Origin: JBGRQA01 sp041725895
Lineage (GTDB): Bacteria; Bacteroidota; Bacteroidia; Bacteroidales; Marinifilaceae
Direction of reading: 5' to 3'
Assembly: GCA_041725895.1 (NCBI GenBank)
Contig: JBGRQA010000004.1
Span: 62,001-126,000, forward strand
DNA: 64,000 bases
Positions 43,431-56,100 of the stretch are shown piece after piece. Each line of letters begins with the position of its first letter. Position 1 is the stretch's first letter. The notes beneath the pieces are model-generated. The model was given only the letters and a program-made list of their open reading frames with translations, did no database searches and was not told where the DNA came from. Both the position numbers and the translations under genes were made by a program.

Positions 43431-44495
43431 CTATTTTCGCCAGAGATCCAGGTAAACAGGAAGGTGATCACTAAAACCACCCTGATATTTATAGCCGAAG
43501 TAAGTTCTGAATGGCTTCCTGCCAAGGTAGGTCGGATCCTCCTCCAAAAGATAAGGAGCCTGAAAAACATGAAAATCACTTGCCTCACATTGCAAAATGC
43601 CCTTCCCTTTTAAAATCGAATGAGTTACCAATATTTGATCAAGCATTCCCCAATGGCCTTGGTATTTATGCGATCCTCCATAGTCCCAATCCATTGCCAA
43701 ATTATATAGTTTTCTTCCAGAATTTAGAATGGGCCGACCTGCATTTAGTACTTTGGAAAGAGAAGTATTCTGCGGATAATCATTAAAATCCCCCATTACT
43801 ATAATTTGAGAATCCGAATTCCTTTGCCACAAGCTATCCAAACGTGACCGTAGGGTTGTTGCAGCAGCAAGCCTTTTGTGTTCCGACTCCAGCTGTCCTC
43901 CCCATCTGGACGGCCAATGATTTACGAAAACATGAAGAGTATCTTCCGTCATCGTAATTCCCTTGGCGTACAAAATTTCACGGGTTTTTGATTGCGTCTG
44001 GTTCTTATAGTACACAGGAAAAAAGTGATGAGAAAGCAATCGAAACCGCTCCGGTTGATACAAAAGAGCCACATCAATGCCTCGATGATCCGGGGAATCT
44101 CGATGAACAATCTCATAGCCCAACTTCACCAAAGGCCCGTACCGCACAATCCCCTCCAGAACGAAGCGATTCTCCACCTCGCATAAACCAACCAATTCCG
44201 GAGCTTCCTCCCCTCCAACTGCTACAATAACTTTTCCTATTGCAATACATTTTTTCCGATACCTTTCCCAACTCCAATTCCGGATTCCCTGAGGGAGAAA
44301 TTCATCATCATTGGTAAGGGTATCATTAAAAGGATCAAATAAATTCTCCACATTGTAAAACATGACCCGATAATCAGGTCGAAGTACTTCCACCGGCCTG
44401 TTCTGTTCATTTCTGCCTTTAGAAAGGGTCTGAGAGGAGGTACATGCCTCAAAAAAAAGATAGGAGATAAGAATAATCCTTACGACTCGATACAT
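43431..44495 (-). CDS. endonuclease/exonuclease/phosphatase family lipoprotein
   Basis: 354 residues. A signal peptide with a lipobox (LFFEAC) suggests a lipid anchor near Cys18. The EEP fold is clear: MFYNVENLFDPFNDTLTNDDEFLP, LVGLCEVENRFVLE (the metal-binding Glu), FVNHWPSRWGG (Asn and His), IVMGDFNDYPQN and the final GGFSDHLPVYLDL (catalytic His). It probably cleaves phosphodiesters of exported substrates such as nucleic acids or phospholipid head groups. Its ATG lies 2 bases after the stop of the upstream beta-helix lipoprotein gene, forming an operon. Confidence 0.9.
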   Translation of the reverse strand: MYRVVRIILISYLFFEACTSSQTLSKGRNEQNRPVEVLRPDYRVMFYNVENLFDPFNDTLTNDDEFLPQGIRNWSWERYRKKCIAIGKVIVAVGGEEAPELVGLCEVENRFVLEGIVRYGPLVKLGYEIVHRDSPDHRGIDVALLYQPERFRLLSHHFFPVYYKNQTQSKTREILYAKGITMTEDTLHVFVNHWPSRWGGQLESEHKRLAAATTLRSRLDSLWQRNSDSQIIVMGDFNDYPQNTSLSKVLNAGRPILNSGRKLYNLAMDWDYGGSHKYQGHWGMLDQILVTHSILKGKGILQCEASDFHVFQAPYLLEEDPTYLGRKPFRTYFGYKYQGGFSDHLPVYLDLWRK

Positions 44496-44497
44496 GT

Positions 44498-45874
44498 CTA
44501 TTCTTCTTCCACATATTCAAAGGCTCCAATATCGGGAGCAACATCCAAAGTTCGGTTAGTCCCTATTAAATCGAAAGGGAAAAGAGAGCCAATGGGTTGA
44601 TTTCCGGCATCAACAGCAGAAGAATTAACCAACAGACGGTAATCAAGCCCAGTATTATCTACAAAAAGAGGTGCTTCATTGAACAAACAATTCTTAAATA
44701 TATCCGAATCCACAGCCAAATTCCCTGACTCATTTCGGATAAGGCAATTTTCAAAACTCCAACTCCCAGGATCAGCTAGACCTCCAAATACCAATTCATT
44801 TCCCGAATTTCCATAGATGATGCAATTGCCCATCTTTACTTTTCCGGCCTCTCCGGACTGTAGATCCAAATCAACAGCAGCAACAGCCCTAAAACTCAAC
44901 CCCCAGTAATTGGCAAAAGTCGAATGGTAAACTTCAACCGAACCCGTTTCCTCAATTTGCAACAACTGCTTTCCGCAATTGGCAAGCAACAAATTGTTTC
45001 CCACCAAGGCTGCATTCTTCATTTTTACTCCTTGATTCGTCATATTCATTATCCGGGCACAGGAAAGATCCATATCTATTATTTGGTCCGGACTATCAGA
45101 TTCCAAAACCAGTCCGTATTTGGCATTCTTCAAAAGCAAATGTGATATTTGATTCTTCCTACTTCCAGAAAGAAATTTCACCCCTTCCCATTGCCCCGGC
45201 ACATCCTCATACAGATCTTCCAAACGATCCCCCTGCATCGAAACAGGAAACTCTAAATTTCCTTCTACTTTAAGAGTCCCCTTAACCTCCAACCCTGCAT
45301 TGCGGTGAAAAAAGATACTCGTTCCCGGTTCAATAGTCAAAGTTTCATTTTCTTCAACCACCAGTTTTCCATACACCAAATAGGGTCTTAATCCGGTCCA
45401 GGTTTGGGTCCTGAGGCTTTGGTCCTTTAATAAATGTACATCCTGTCCCCATGCTCGCAACTTTATGTCCTGCTCCTTTTCTCCCAGTTCAAACACAATG
45501 GAATCTTTAAGCAAAAAAGGAAGGTCCCGGTTTCCGGATTCCGGAGTTGTCTCCACAAATATGTACAAACTATCTTTGGCCCTTAGCTCCACATCCTGAA
45601 TGCAATTCTTCGCAATCCCATTAATATTCAACCGAAATTTGGATTCCTCCTTTTGGCCCAATTCAATATTTCTTATCAATACATTATTGGAACTTTTGTT
45701 GTACACCTTTACCTGTAATGTTGCTGATGCAATTCCTGTAAACAGAGTATCAAAAGAGAGTGTATCTGAAGAAAAAACCAACTGAACATTGGGGGAAGAA
45801 TTAAAATCATCATCCGAACAGCTGGTTGCACTAAAAACCAGTATCAAAACAGAAAATAAAATCCAATATCGCAT
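44498..45874 (-). CDS. right-handed beta-helix lipoprotein (choice-of-anchor-Q type)
   Basis: 458 residues. A lipobox at FSATSC places the protein in a membrane, likely surface exposed. After an Ig-like N-terminal part come parallel beta-helix coils: LEVKGTLKVEGNLEFPVSMQG, HLLLKNAKYGLVLESDS, MKNAALVGNNLLLANCG, VKMGNCIIYGNSGNELVFGG. It ends in PDIGAFEYVEEE, the C-terminal signature shared by choice-of-anchor-Q beta-helix proteins. The ligand is unknown; carbohydrate or protein binding at the surface is a guess from the fold. It is the first gene of a two-gene operon with the phosphodiesterase. Confidence 0.85.
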   Translation of the reverse strand: MRYWILFSVLILVFSATSCSDDDFNSSPNVQLVFSSDTLSFDTLFTGIASATLQVKVYNKSSNNVLIRNIELGQKEESKFRLNINGIAKNCIQDVELRAKDSLYIFVETTPESGNRDLPFLLKDSIVFELGEKEQDIKLRAWGQDVHLLKDQSLRTQTWTGLRPYLVYGKLVVEENETLTIEPGTSIFFHRNAGLEVKGTLKVEGNLEFPVSMQGDRLEDLYEDVPGQWEGVKFLSGSRKNQISHLLLKNAKYGLVLESDSPDQIIDMDLSCARIMNMTNQGVKMKNAALVGNNLLLANCGKQLLQIEETGSVEVYHSTFANYWGLSFRAVAAVDLDLQSGEAGKVKMGNCIIYGNSGNELVFGGLADPGSWSFENCLIRNESGNLAVDSDIFKNCLFNEAPLFVDNTGLDYRLLVNSSAVDAGNQPIGSLFPFDLIGTNRTLDVAPDIGAFEYVEEE

Positions 45875-46025
45875 AGAATAAAATCCTCGTTAAATTATCG
45901 TATCTGCATCCAAGATAACAAATAATCATTCTATTACAGGTTCTCCTTTGAGTAAATTTTCAAATCATAAGATCAAAAAAAACCGACCAATTTCAATCAC
46001 TGGAATATCATTCAATTCCATCTTC

Positions 46026-47087
46026 TTAAAAGAATAAGAATTTCTTGTGTCGCTTTCGATAGGATTTCCTTTGTGACCGCGAATACGCTTTGTAGGAAGC
46101 CCTACGAATTTTACTCTGATTTCGTCGTATCACACTTACCGGAACATCCAAATTAATTCCCAGGGTTATTTCGTGGGTTCCATTACTACTGCTGGCTACC
46201 AGGTTATCCGAATAGTAGTCATAAGAATATCCGAAATAGTATCGGTCGTAATTCAAACCTATCATTCCCACAATTTGATTATTGGTCCGATAGGATGCAG
46301 CCAACCAGAAATTCTGAATGAACAGCTTGGAAGAAATATCATAGTACAAATCAGAATCGAAAGTTTTACGAACTATTACCGCTGGTTCAAAATCAACCGT
46401 TTCCGACACATGAAAGGTATAACCAGCCATTGCATACAGATGACGCTTCATCAAATCATCCTGAAAATTATCATCACCCAATCTCACAGAAGACTGAAAA
46501 AGATGGGCCATTGAAATTCCTACAAAATAATCATCATTGTACAGGTAAACGCCAAAATTAGCATCCGGAACATAAGATACTTCATCGGTTCCTGTGTATA
46601 GGGGATCATCTGCAGGCACCGCACTTCCATCAAACTTGTATTGATAGAACAAACCGCCCAAACCAAAAGATAATTTCGTTCCCGAACTTCCATATTTCCG
46701 TCCGGACAATCGCAAATGGTAGGCATAGGAAAACTCCATTCCCGTACGGGAAACAACTCCATAACTATCGTTAAAAACATAGCCTCCTAAACCAACCCCC
46801 ATCTTGTTGTTGCGCGAGGCAAAAGGGTTCCCATATACGGGGCAGGTTGTACAGGCTTTTCCCAAATTTGTATTGTAGCTCAAAGCCTGCGTTTCAGGAG
46901 CTCCATCCACTCCTACCCATTGCTGCCGGATACTCAGCCGGATTGGGGAATATTGTCGACTTCCTGCCATGGCAGGGTTTAACAAGAAACCATTTTCAAT
47001 GTATTGACTAAACAAGGGCATTTGCTGTGCTTCTACTTCTTGACACATTACAACAAACAATCCCAATATAATTATCAACCTATTCAT
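46026..47087 (-). CDS. PorP/SprF family outer-membrane protein
   Basis: 353 residues. It has a signal peptide (MNRLIIILGLFVVMCQEVEAQQ) and the family start MPLFSQYIENGFLLNPAMAGSRQYSPIRLSIRQQWVGVDGAPETQALSYN. PorP/SprF proteins help secrete and attach specific T9SS type B cargos, each encoded next to its partner, as here. Two unusual parts are a short insertion with two cysteines (CTTCPVYGNPFAS) in place of the common short loop, and a tail of about 33 residues with fifteen basic residues (RRNQSKIRRASYK..KRHKKFLFF) beyond the barrel. The gene follows the giant adhesin gene by 41 bases. Confidence 0.92.
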   Translation of the reverse strand: MNRLIIILGLFVVMCQEVEAQQMPLFSQYIENGFLLNPAMAGSRQYSPIRLSIRQQWVGVDGAPETQALSYNTNLGKACTTCPVYGNPFASRNNKMGVGLGGYVFNDSYGVVSRTGMEFSYAYHLRLSGRKYGSSGTKLSFGLGGLFYQYKFDGSAVPADDPLYTGTDEVSYVPDANFGVYLYNDDYFVGISMAHLFQSSVRLGDDNFQDDLMKRHLYAMAGYTFHVSETVDFEPAVIVRKTFDSDLYYDISSKLFIQNFWLAASYRTNNQIVGMIGLNYDRYYFGYSYDYYSDNLVASSSNGTHEITLGINLDVPVSVIRRNQSKIRRASYKAYSRSQRKSYRKRHKKFLFF

Positions 47088-47128
47088 TCTCTTTAATCGT
47101 CAATTTCAGGTTAGTGTTTTTTTTATTA

Positions 47129-50100
47129 TCAGCGAACAATAGCAACCGAACCAAGAATGGGCTTATCATCGTCCAGCTGAATTGCAAAATAGTAGGAGCC
47201 CAAAGGTAATAGTTGATTGCCTTCACGACCATCCCAGGGGTTCCCTTTATATTCATCCCCACTACCATCAAACTTATAAATAACTTTTCCCCAGCGATCA
47301 TAAACTGAGATTTGCAATCGCTTAACAAAGTGAACACGCTCTATTTCCCACCGATCATTATGCCCATCGCTATTAGGAGTAAAAGCTTTTGGTATAGCAA
47401 CTCTTTCTTCAAAAAGATTCTTTAAAGAAATCAATGTATCCACCTGACATAAATTATGATCAGTCACAACAGCATGATATTCCCCTGCATTCAAATGTGT
47501 AACTTGGTCCATTATCTCATTTATCGGTTCCCATTCATATATATAATTTGGAGTTCCTCCTTCCACATACAAACTAATTCGTCCATCCTCAGAACCATGG
47601 GTGGTGGGTTGTACAGTCTTTACCAATAATAGCAGTGGATCAGGCTCATCAATTCTTACCCGTGCAGAATCGATACAGTCATGAGCGTCGGTCACTACCA
47701 CTTTATAGTCGCCTTTCTTCAGATTAGTAGGTTCCTGGTCTGTTTGACCATCAGACCATTTAAACCTATAGTCCGTAGTTCCTCCGGTAACAGAGACCAA
47801 TGCTCGTCCAAACCCTTCTCCATAACACGGGATATTACTGAAATCATTAATCTCTGCAATCAGAGTATCAGGCTGGGACAAATGAACCTGGCCCTTCTCA
47901 AAACAACCATTCTTATCCACAACGGAGAATTGATAATCTCCTATTTTCAGTTCGTTTAACTCCTGTTGGATACTACCGGATTCATTCCAACTGAATCGAT
48001 AGGGAGCTGTACCATTTTCAGGATTCAAATTGATAGAACCATTATCAAATCCATAGCAACTAGGCTCCATAGAAGAAAAGCCTATAGCCAATGGCTGAGG
48101 TTCTCTAACTTCAATTGAAATAGCATCGGATTTACAACCATTAGCATCTGTCAAAACAACTTCGTAGGTTCCGGCAGTCAAACCTTTCTGATCCTCTTCT
48201 GATGGATCAGACACTTTTCCAACCCAGTTATAAGTGTAACCGGAAATTCCCCCCTGAGGGAAGATATTGATATATCCATCAGCATTCCCATTACAGGAAA
48301 TATCTTTCACCACATATTCTGCTTGCACTTTTTCCGGTTGGGTGAGTTCTACCTTTACCTTCTGTTTCTCATTTGTGGGATTATCAATTACCTCTACTTC
48401 GTATAATCCGGCTTTCAAACCAACAGGATCTTCCAATTGGGAAGTATAGTAATCCGGTCCGGTCCATCTGAAAGTGTAATCACCACTTCCATTCTCTACT
48501 GTAAGATTAATGGCCCCATTATTTACACCGTAGCACTTCAGATGGGTTATGTCAGCAACGTAGGCCAACATTTTCCCCGGTTCCAAAACAGAAAACTCCT
48601 GCACCCAATTGCAATCATTCGCGTCTACTACTTCTACACGATACAAGCCATGTCCCAGATTATTCACAACAAAAAATCCGGAATCATCATCTTGAAGAAC
48701 CTTGGAATAATTATTGGGTCCGGTAATGTAATAAGTATAATTGGGAACACCACCACTTACCGAAACAGAAAGACTTCCATCTTTAAGACCGGCAGATGAT
48801 ATGTTTACCGTGGTTACATCAACCTTCAGAGCATCTGGCTGAACAACCGAAGCATTGCCTTTTACTTCACAATTATTAGCATCTTTCACGGTATATGCAT
48901 AGCCTCCCGCTTCAAGCTGAATCAACTTGGTGGCACGGGATAAGAATCCATTGGGGCCTTCCCATGACACATTGTAGGAGGAGCTTCCTCCAGAAATATC
49001 CAACTCAAGTACTCCTGATGGATTGCCATTACACGTTAAATTTTCCGTAGCTATTACCTTCGCTTCCAATGCAGCGGGTTCTATTATTTCCGAATTATCC
49101 TTTACTGTACTTCCTTTCGAAGAAACCGATACAGTATAATTTCCGGGAATCAAGGCATCTATTTTGCTTTGCGAAGAGGTAAAACCTTCTGGTCCGGACC
49201 AGCTAATGGCATAATCATCGCTACCGCTCATACTTACCTTTAACTGACCATCATTGGCACCAGTACAACTAATATTCTTCACAGAACTAATAAAAGCCAT
49301 CAATTTTCCAGGCTCCTCAATCATCACTTTTCCGGAAATAGTGTTACATCCTGACGCATCTGAAAGATTGACGGTATAAATTCCTCCTTCAAGGTTCTCG
49401 ATTTTAAATATGTTCTCCTTCAAGTTGGCCGGACTGTTAAAACTAAAACCATTAGAACCAGTGCAGGAAAAACTATAATCAGGTTGTCCTCCGACCATTT
49501 CAACGATAAGCTCTCCGTCTTCCGCTCCTGCGGCACTAACATGTTCTTTTACCCGCAGACCAAGTTGAAGTTCAGGTTTTTTCTGTAGATCAATATCGGT
49601 AATCAATTCACAATCGTTCCTGTCTCTTAGCTTCAACTGGTACAAACCGGCTTCCAATCCATCAATATCCTCTTCTTCGGAACGGTAATCATTTGGCCCA
49701 ATCCAACTGTAGGAGTAGCCAATCTTTCCCTGCATGGCGGTAACCTTTATTTCTCCATTGCGCTCTCCAATACATCCTGGTTCTATGGCGGCATCTACCA
49801 TAAGTTCCAATTGATTTGGCTGGGTTACAGCCACCTTCTCAAACTGATTACAGCCCCCATTATCAATAACTTCAATATCATAGTCTCCAGCAGGAAGCCC
49901 CTTAAACACTCCATCCTTATTCGAAATATCACCAACCTTGAAGGTATAAGGCAAACGTCCCTGGTCTGCTTCAACAAAAATCTCTCCGGTTTTATTTCCG
50001 AAACAATCCACTTCTTTGGTCATTCTGGCATTGATTAACAGAGGATCCGGTTCAATCAATTTATAGGGCTTGGTAACCACACAATTATTACGATCTTTTA

Positions 50101-53100
50101 CTGTTAAAGTATAATCACCTCCCGATAGACCGGTAATTTTAGAATCTTTAGAATCGAAACTTGATGGGCCACTCCATTGGTAGCTATAGGGTGCAACACC
50201 CCCTGATACCCGAGGATCAATTTGTCCATTACCATCACCATTACAATTCAACCCCGATGCCAACCAATCGAATAAGATTTCATCCGGCTGAGTAATAATT
50301 TCATCCGGTGCTTCGGTTTTACAATCATTATCATCCTGAACATAAATCTTATAAGTATCAGCCAATAACGCATCGATAGTAGAACCAGTCTGTTCCACAT
50401 CATTCAGGAAGTAGCGAATCGCACCATTACCACCACTGGCAGTAATGGCAATGGTTCCCTGAGCCTCTCCAAAACAACTCACATCAATTTTTTCAACCTT
50501 ATCGATGTTCAAAGCATAAGCATTGAAAATTTCTGTTTCAGCAGATTTTTGACAAGATTTTGAATCCAAAACCGTCACATAATATTTACCTGGCTCCAAA
50601 CCGTAAAGGGTAGCTTCATCTTCCCCAACTTTTTGTCCATCCGCATTGGTCCAGGTATACACATAATCGGGATAGCCATTGGTCACCGTTACCGAAACTT
50701 GACCTGTTCCATCGTTATGACAAACCAAATTTTTTCCACTAACCTCCAATGTCATCTTGGTTTTACCATCAATGGTGATCTCAATCTCAGCTACAGGTTT
50801 ACAAGTCGCATTATAGATAACTTCCACCTGGTATTTTCCAGACTCTGAAACCTTAATAACTGCATTTGTTTCCCCGGGAATAGGTTGATATCCGGCCCCA
50901 TCCTCTTTGTCCCTGTACCATTGAAAGGTTGTATGTTTGTTAATCGGAAATTCCAAAACTTCATCGATAACGGCTACCGAAGAGCAAAATTCCTCCTTAA
51001 TAGGGTTATCAAACCCCCATGAAGGCGCAGTTCCATCTTCTCCGGCACCCAGAACTTTTTCATACCACTCCGCATTGTTCCCTTCATCCTCAAAGGAACC
51101 AATCACCCAAAATTTGGCTCCACCTGTGGCGTGTATATCCTTCAAACGAGCATGGTAAATATTAATCTCCCCGGAGTTCTTCGAAATAAAAGCTGCATTT
51201 CCCGGTTCACTGGATTTTAATTCAACCGGTTCACAACTTACTCCCTCCATTATCAATTGAATTAAGATGGTTTGAGTTTCGCCTGCCTCAATGGTATTGT
51301 GATGTCCGATGGTCAATTCCAGGGATTGGTATGAATTGGATCCTTTGATATCCGATTTTTCCTTGAATGAAACAATATTGAATTCTCCTGTACCACCCTT
51401 CATTTCAAGAACCCCATTATCATGGAAAATGAGATCGTTAAACTTCATAATTTCACCATCATTCCAACAAAACATTCGTCCCCCATTCAAAAATTCGATC
51501 ATAGACAAATCCGAATGGAATTCCATATTCATATCCCCCTTGGCATTCAACATCACCATATTCCAGGCATTGTTTGCGGAGGAAGAAATTTTCACTTTTG
51601 AATTGCCCAATTCCAGTTTACGCAAATCCATGGTATCATAATCTTCCGATTCGAATCGGGATACTTCTAAATCATTGTCCTGTGTATCCAGAAAGCCTTT
51701 CTTCAAAAGCAAATCTGCAGAAGTAATCAGCGAGGAAGCAAGCTTCCAGGTTTGATCCTTCCCTTCAAAAACAATATCACCATCCAGCGACTTATCGGCC
51801 AGGTTTACAATTTTCTCAGTACTATCTCCATCTCCTGTAAAGAGCATCGAAGCATTGTAATTCAGCGACATTTTTTCGGCAAATGTTAGTGCCCCTGAAA
51901 TCTCCAAATTCTGATTGACATTAAAAATGGCACCCGGATCAATATCAGCTTCCCATGTCATATCATGACAGAAGGAATTATTACTGATTATTACCTTCTT
52001 GCTACCAAAGAAAGAGTTTCTGTCAAAAATCACATCATCAATAGACGTTGGAACACAGCCTTCAGCCGTCCCACCGGATTCAGTACTCCAGTTTTCATAA
52101 TCATCCCAATCGTCGGTAGCTCCATTTCCCACCCAATAAAGTTTCTGGGGATCCCTGTCAGTGATTGTCCAACCATCGGTATTCCCATTGTTGATTGAAT
52201 TGGTCGCGATATATTTTACACCAGTATTTTTAGCGTGTATGTCTTTCAGAATAATGTAGTCAAGTTTTACATCTCCCGAAGTTTTGGAGAATATTGCTTT
52301 GGAATCTGCTCTGTTCGACTCAATGGTAATAGGGAAATTACAACTACCATCTGCAATTAATTCAGATTCGATCACATACAACTTCCTTTCTTCAAACACA
52401 TAGGTATTTCCCCGGGATAACTCAAGGGTTTTAAATGAATTTTCCCCAAGAATTGTCCCATTGCCACGGAAAACCAAATTATTATAATGCAGTTTCAAGC
52501 GATCGGCAGCTATTTTACCATCTGCCTTAAATTCTACAATATTAAAAGTATATTCACTAACTCCTCCAAAGGATATCGCTCCTGAATTATCGACAACAAC
52601 GGTTGATCCCTCAGCCTTCAATTCAAAAGTTTTATCATACTCCTCATCATAGGTCGTTACTTTCATGGCCTGATCGTTATAGCCATTCAAGGTGAACTGT
52701 GAATTCCGAATATCAAGAATTCGCATCTCCTTAGAGGAAGTATTCTCAGATTTAAAAACAAGACATTCTATGTTTTTCCCATTGGAAAGTAAAGCACCAT
52801 TATCCAGAATGATATTCCCTTGTACTGTAAGATTATCTTTTAAGCTCCATTCGCCTCCCAATCCTTCAAATTTTACATCATTGGTAAATTCATAATTTCC
52901 CGATTGGATCTCCTGCCCTGCCTCTGTTGCCCGGAAGTAGAAATTCAAATCATCAGGCAGATCAACATTCATATCTTCAATAAAAATCAGGGAGCCGTAA
53001 ATGTAGATTCCGGAAATTTGTCCGTCTTTGGAAACAAAATTGGGCGAACCGGTTGCTCCGGTCCAATCCATTGTTTTACAACGAATATCATTACTTCCTA

Positions 53101-56100
53101 CGTATACCGTCTGATCTCTGCCCGAAAAAGAATTCAGATCGAAATGGACATTATCAAAAGCTGTTGGTAAACAGGCTCCTCCGGCAGGATTGGCAGCACT
53201 TGCCCAGTGACTTTTATCATCCCAATCACCGGTCCCCCCAATCCAATACAAATCAATCCCTTTTCCCTTATCCTTAATGTTCCACCCCTCATTATTGCCC
53301 AGGTCAATGGAATTGTTTGCCGTAAAAGTAGCTCCCTGGGCATGAATGTCTATCAAATTTACCCCTTCAATAGTAATATCACTTCCATTCTTACTGTTAA
53401 AAATGGTATGCACTCCTGAAGTAAAAGTGGACAAATCGATAAAACCATCACATCCTCCTATTGCGATCAAATTTCCCAGATCAAAAGTTTTGTCCTCCTG
53501 AAACCGATAGGTCTTCCCCATGGCAAGTACAAGACTCTCTGCTACAACCCCACCATATTGCAAATTGGCATTGCAGGTAAATTCAATGTTGTTGAAACTT
53601 ACATTCTCTGCATACAGATTCAACTGTGCCAACCCACTGCTCTCCTCAAATCTTGCATTGTAAAAGCTTAAAGGATCTGTACCGGGAGAAGCTACAATTC
53701 TACCGTTGGCATCAAAGTTCAATTGCGAGGTTCCCGCATCAAATGCAAAATTCCCCGGGGACAACTCAATGGAATGAAGTTTAACAACTGAACTCCCCAA
53801 AGTGAGGGAACGGGTCGTCGAAAAATTTGAATTAATACCTTTCACTTCAACATTATTGTTATCCGTAATGAGGCTTCCTCGCTCCAAAATAACATCTGCT
53901 GTAGACTGAAACTGATCCTTCAAAGTCCAGGACCCTGCATCCCATGTAGTATCATCATTTTCCTTTCCTTCAAAATGAAGGTCACCCGATAAAATGTTTC
54001 CTCCCAAACGAATTTCTTCTGCATTCGGAGATTTAAAGAATATTTTTCCCGTGTAATTTAAATTGATCAGGCCATCCAAATCAAGAGAACCGAATATTTT
54101 CATCTCCCCGGCACCGTCAAATACTGCCAATGCAGGAGCATTGTTCCAATTCATCGACAAACATTCCGCTTTAGGACCATCCCCCTTCACAAGTACTGTT
54201 TTCACCGGAGAGGTAAAAGTTCCGGCGTCGAAAAAAACATTATCCACCCGTGTGGGCACACAATTGGGTACCCAGTTCTTTGAATTAAACCAATCTGAAT
54301 CCCCGGCGTCTCCCGACCAGTACAAATCCTGACTCGCCGGTTCTTTCATATCCCAATCTATATTGCCACCCAGGTCAATAGCTCCCAGTGCAATGTGTTC
54401 TGGGCCACCACTTCTACCAGCCTTCATATTCTCCAGTTTTACCCTGTCTATGGTAATATTCACATCACTAAAAATCTCGGCTACTCCCCCATCGCCCTTC
54501 AATGTAATATATTTAGAACAGTCTCCTACTGCCGTTAATGTAGCCACAATGGTCTGCACCATTCCTGCCTCAAACAGATACTCTTTCCCCGGAGCAAGAA
54601 TCAAATGTTTATAGGAATTGTTTCCTCTAATATTTGCACCGGCAGAAAAATTTACTTCTCCGTCGAAATTGATTACTGCCCCTTCGTTTACTAACTGTGC
54701 CTGCCCGGTAGGAGAACTAAACACAACAATATTGTAATGAGGTGTTGTGGGCAAATTATTGTACATTCCAGCTCCTTCTTTCGACAGCTGAATGGTGGAA
54801 CTTCCTGGATCCAAAGAGAAACCTTTGCCACTAAGCTCCCAGGTTCTGGGGCCATCCCCTTCCATAAAAACTTTCGATGCCCCCAAAACAATCGATCGGG
54901 TTGCATCCCCGGTAGATTTAAATTGATTACACCTCATTTCCTTGTCTTTGGTATCCAATAATCCCGAAACCAAAGTTATATTGAATCCATTTGCTTTCAG
55001 ATCACTTTGCATTTCCCAGGTTCGGATACCGTCAAAAACCAAATCTCCCTTAAAAGCATTAGTCCCCATATTAATAGTATAGGTTCCCGGCTCAACAGCA
55101 CTAAAATGAGTTTCTCCACTGATATCCCATCCTGCCCCATCGGCAGCTAAGGATCCGAAAATATTTATTCCGGATGTTCCATTTACTCCGGCACCTCCAG
55201 TAAGGGTCAAATCTTTACACTCAGCATAAGTATCAACACTTACAGTAGCACCTGTAATGGTAACATTATCAATACGGGTAGGAACACAAACGGTACTCCA
55301 GTTCCCAGGAGTAGACCATTTGCCATCACCGGCTGCCCCGGTCCATACCGGGGAAACAGCTACAGGTTCAGTAAAATTCCATCCTGTATTATTGCCCAAA
55401 TCAAAAGATTCCACTGCATCAAAAAGTACTCCCTTTGCAGTAACATTACGAACCTTTAAATTGGTAAGATCTACAGCTTTTGCTTGAATAAATGAAATTC
55501 CACCGTCACCCTCAATTGTTACAAAATTCGAACAATCCCCGCGAGCAGTAAAAGTACCGTTCACATCTTGTTCCTCGCCCTTTTCGAGTGCATAGCTGCC
55601 CCCCATGCTAAAATCCAATTCACCATACTTATGACTACCATAGATACTTCCACTTCCTAAAAACTTTACGCCATGGAACGAATGAATCGCAGCAGCTGAT
55701 CGAAGAGTTCCATGGTTTCCTGCAAACTCCAAATCATAAAAATTCAGTGGATTACTACCAGAAGTAACAAATTCAGAATTTTCTGCTTGAATACTAATCT
55801 TTGAAACACCTGCATTTAGAACAAGATTATTTGAATTCACCTGCCATGAACTTCGGTTTCCCCCAAGCAAAATGAGATGAGAATTATTCAATGTCAGACT
55901 TCGTGAAGTACTGGTATTAGAAACAAATTCCAAACATCTCACTTCCCCGTCAAATTGTAAGTTCCCCTGTTCAAAATACAGGGTCTTTCCTGAAATATCC
56001 ATGTCGCCCACAACATTCCAGGTACCATTATTTTGAAAATAGATGTCCCCCCGAAAACTCTGTCCCTGCATATCAATCTCGTTCCCTGCTGTTGAGGATC

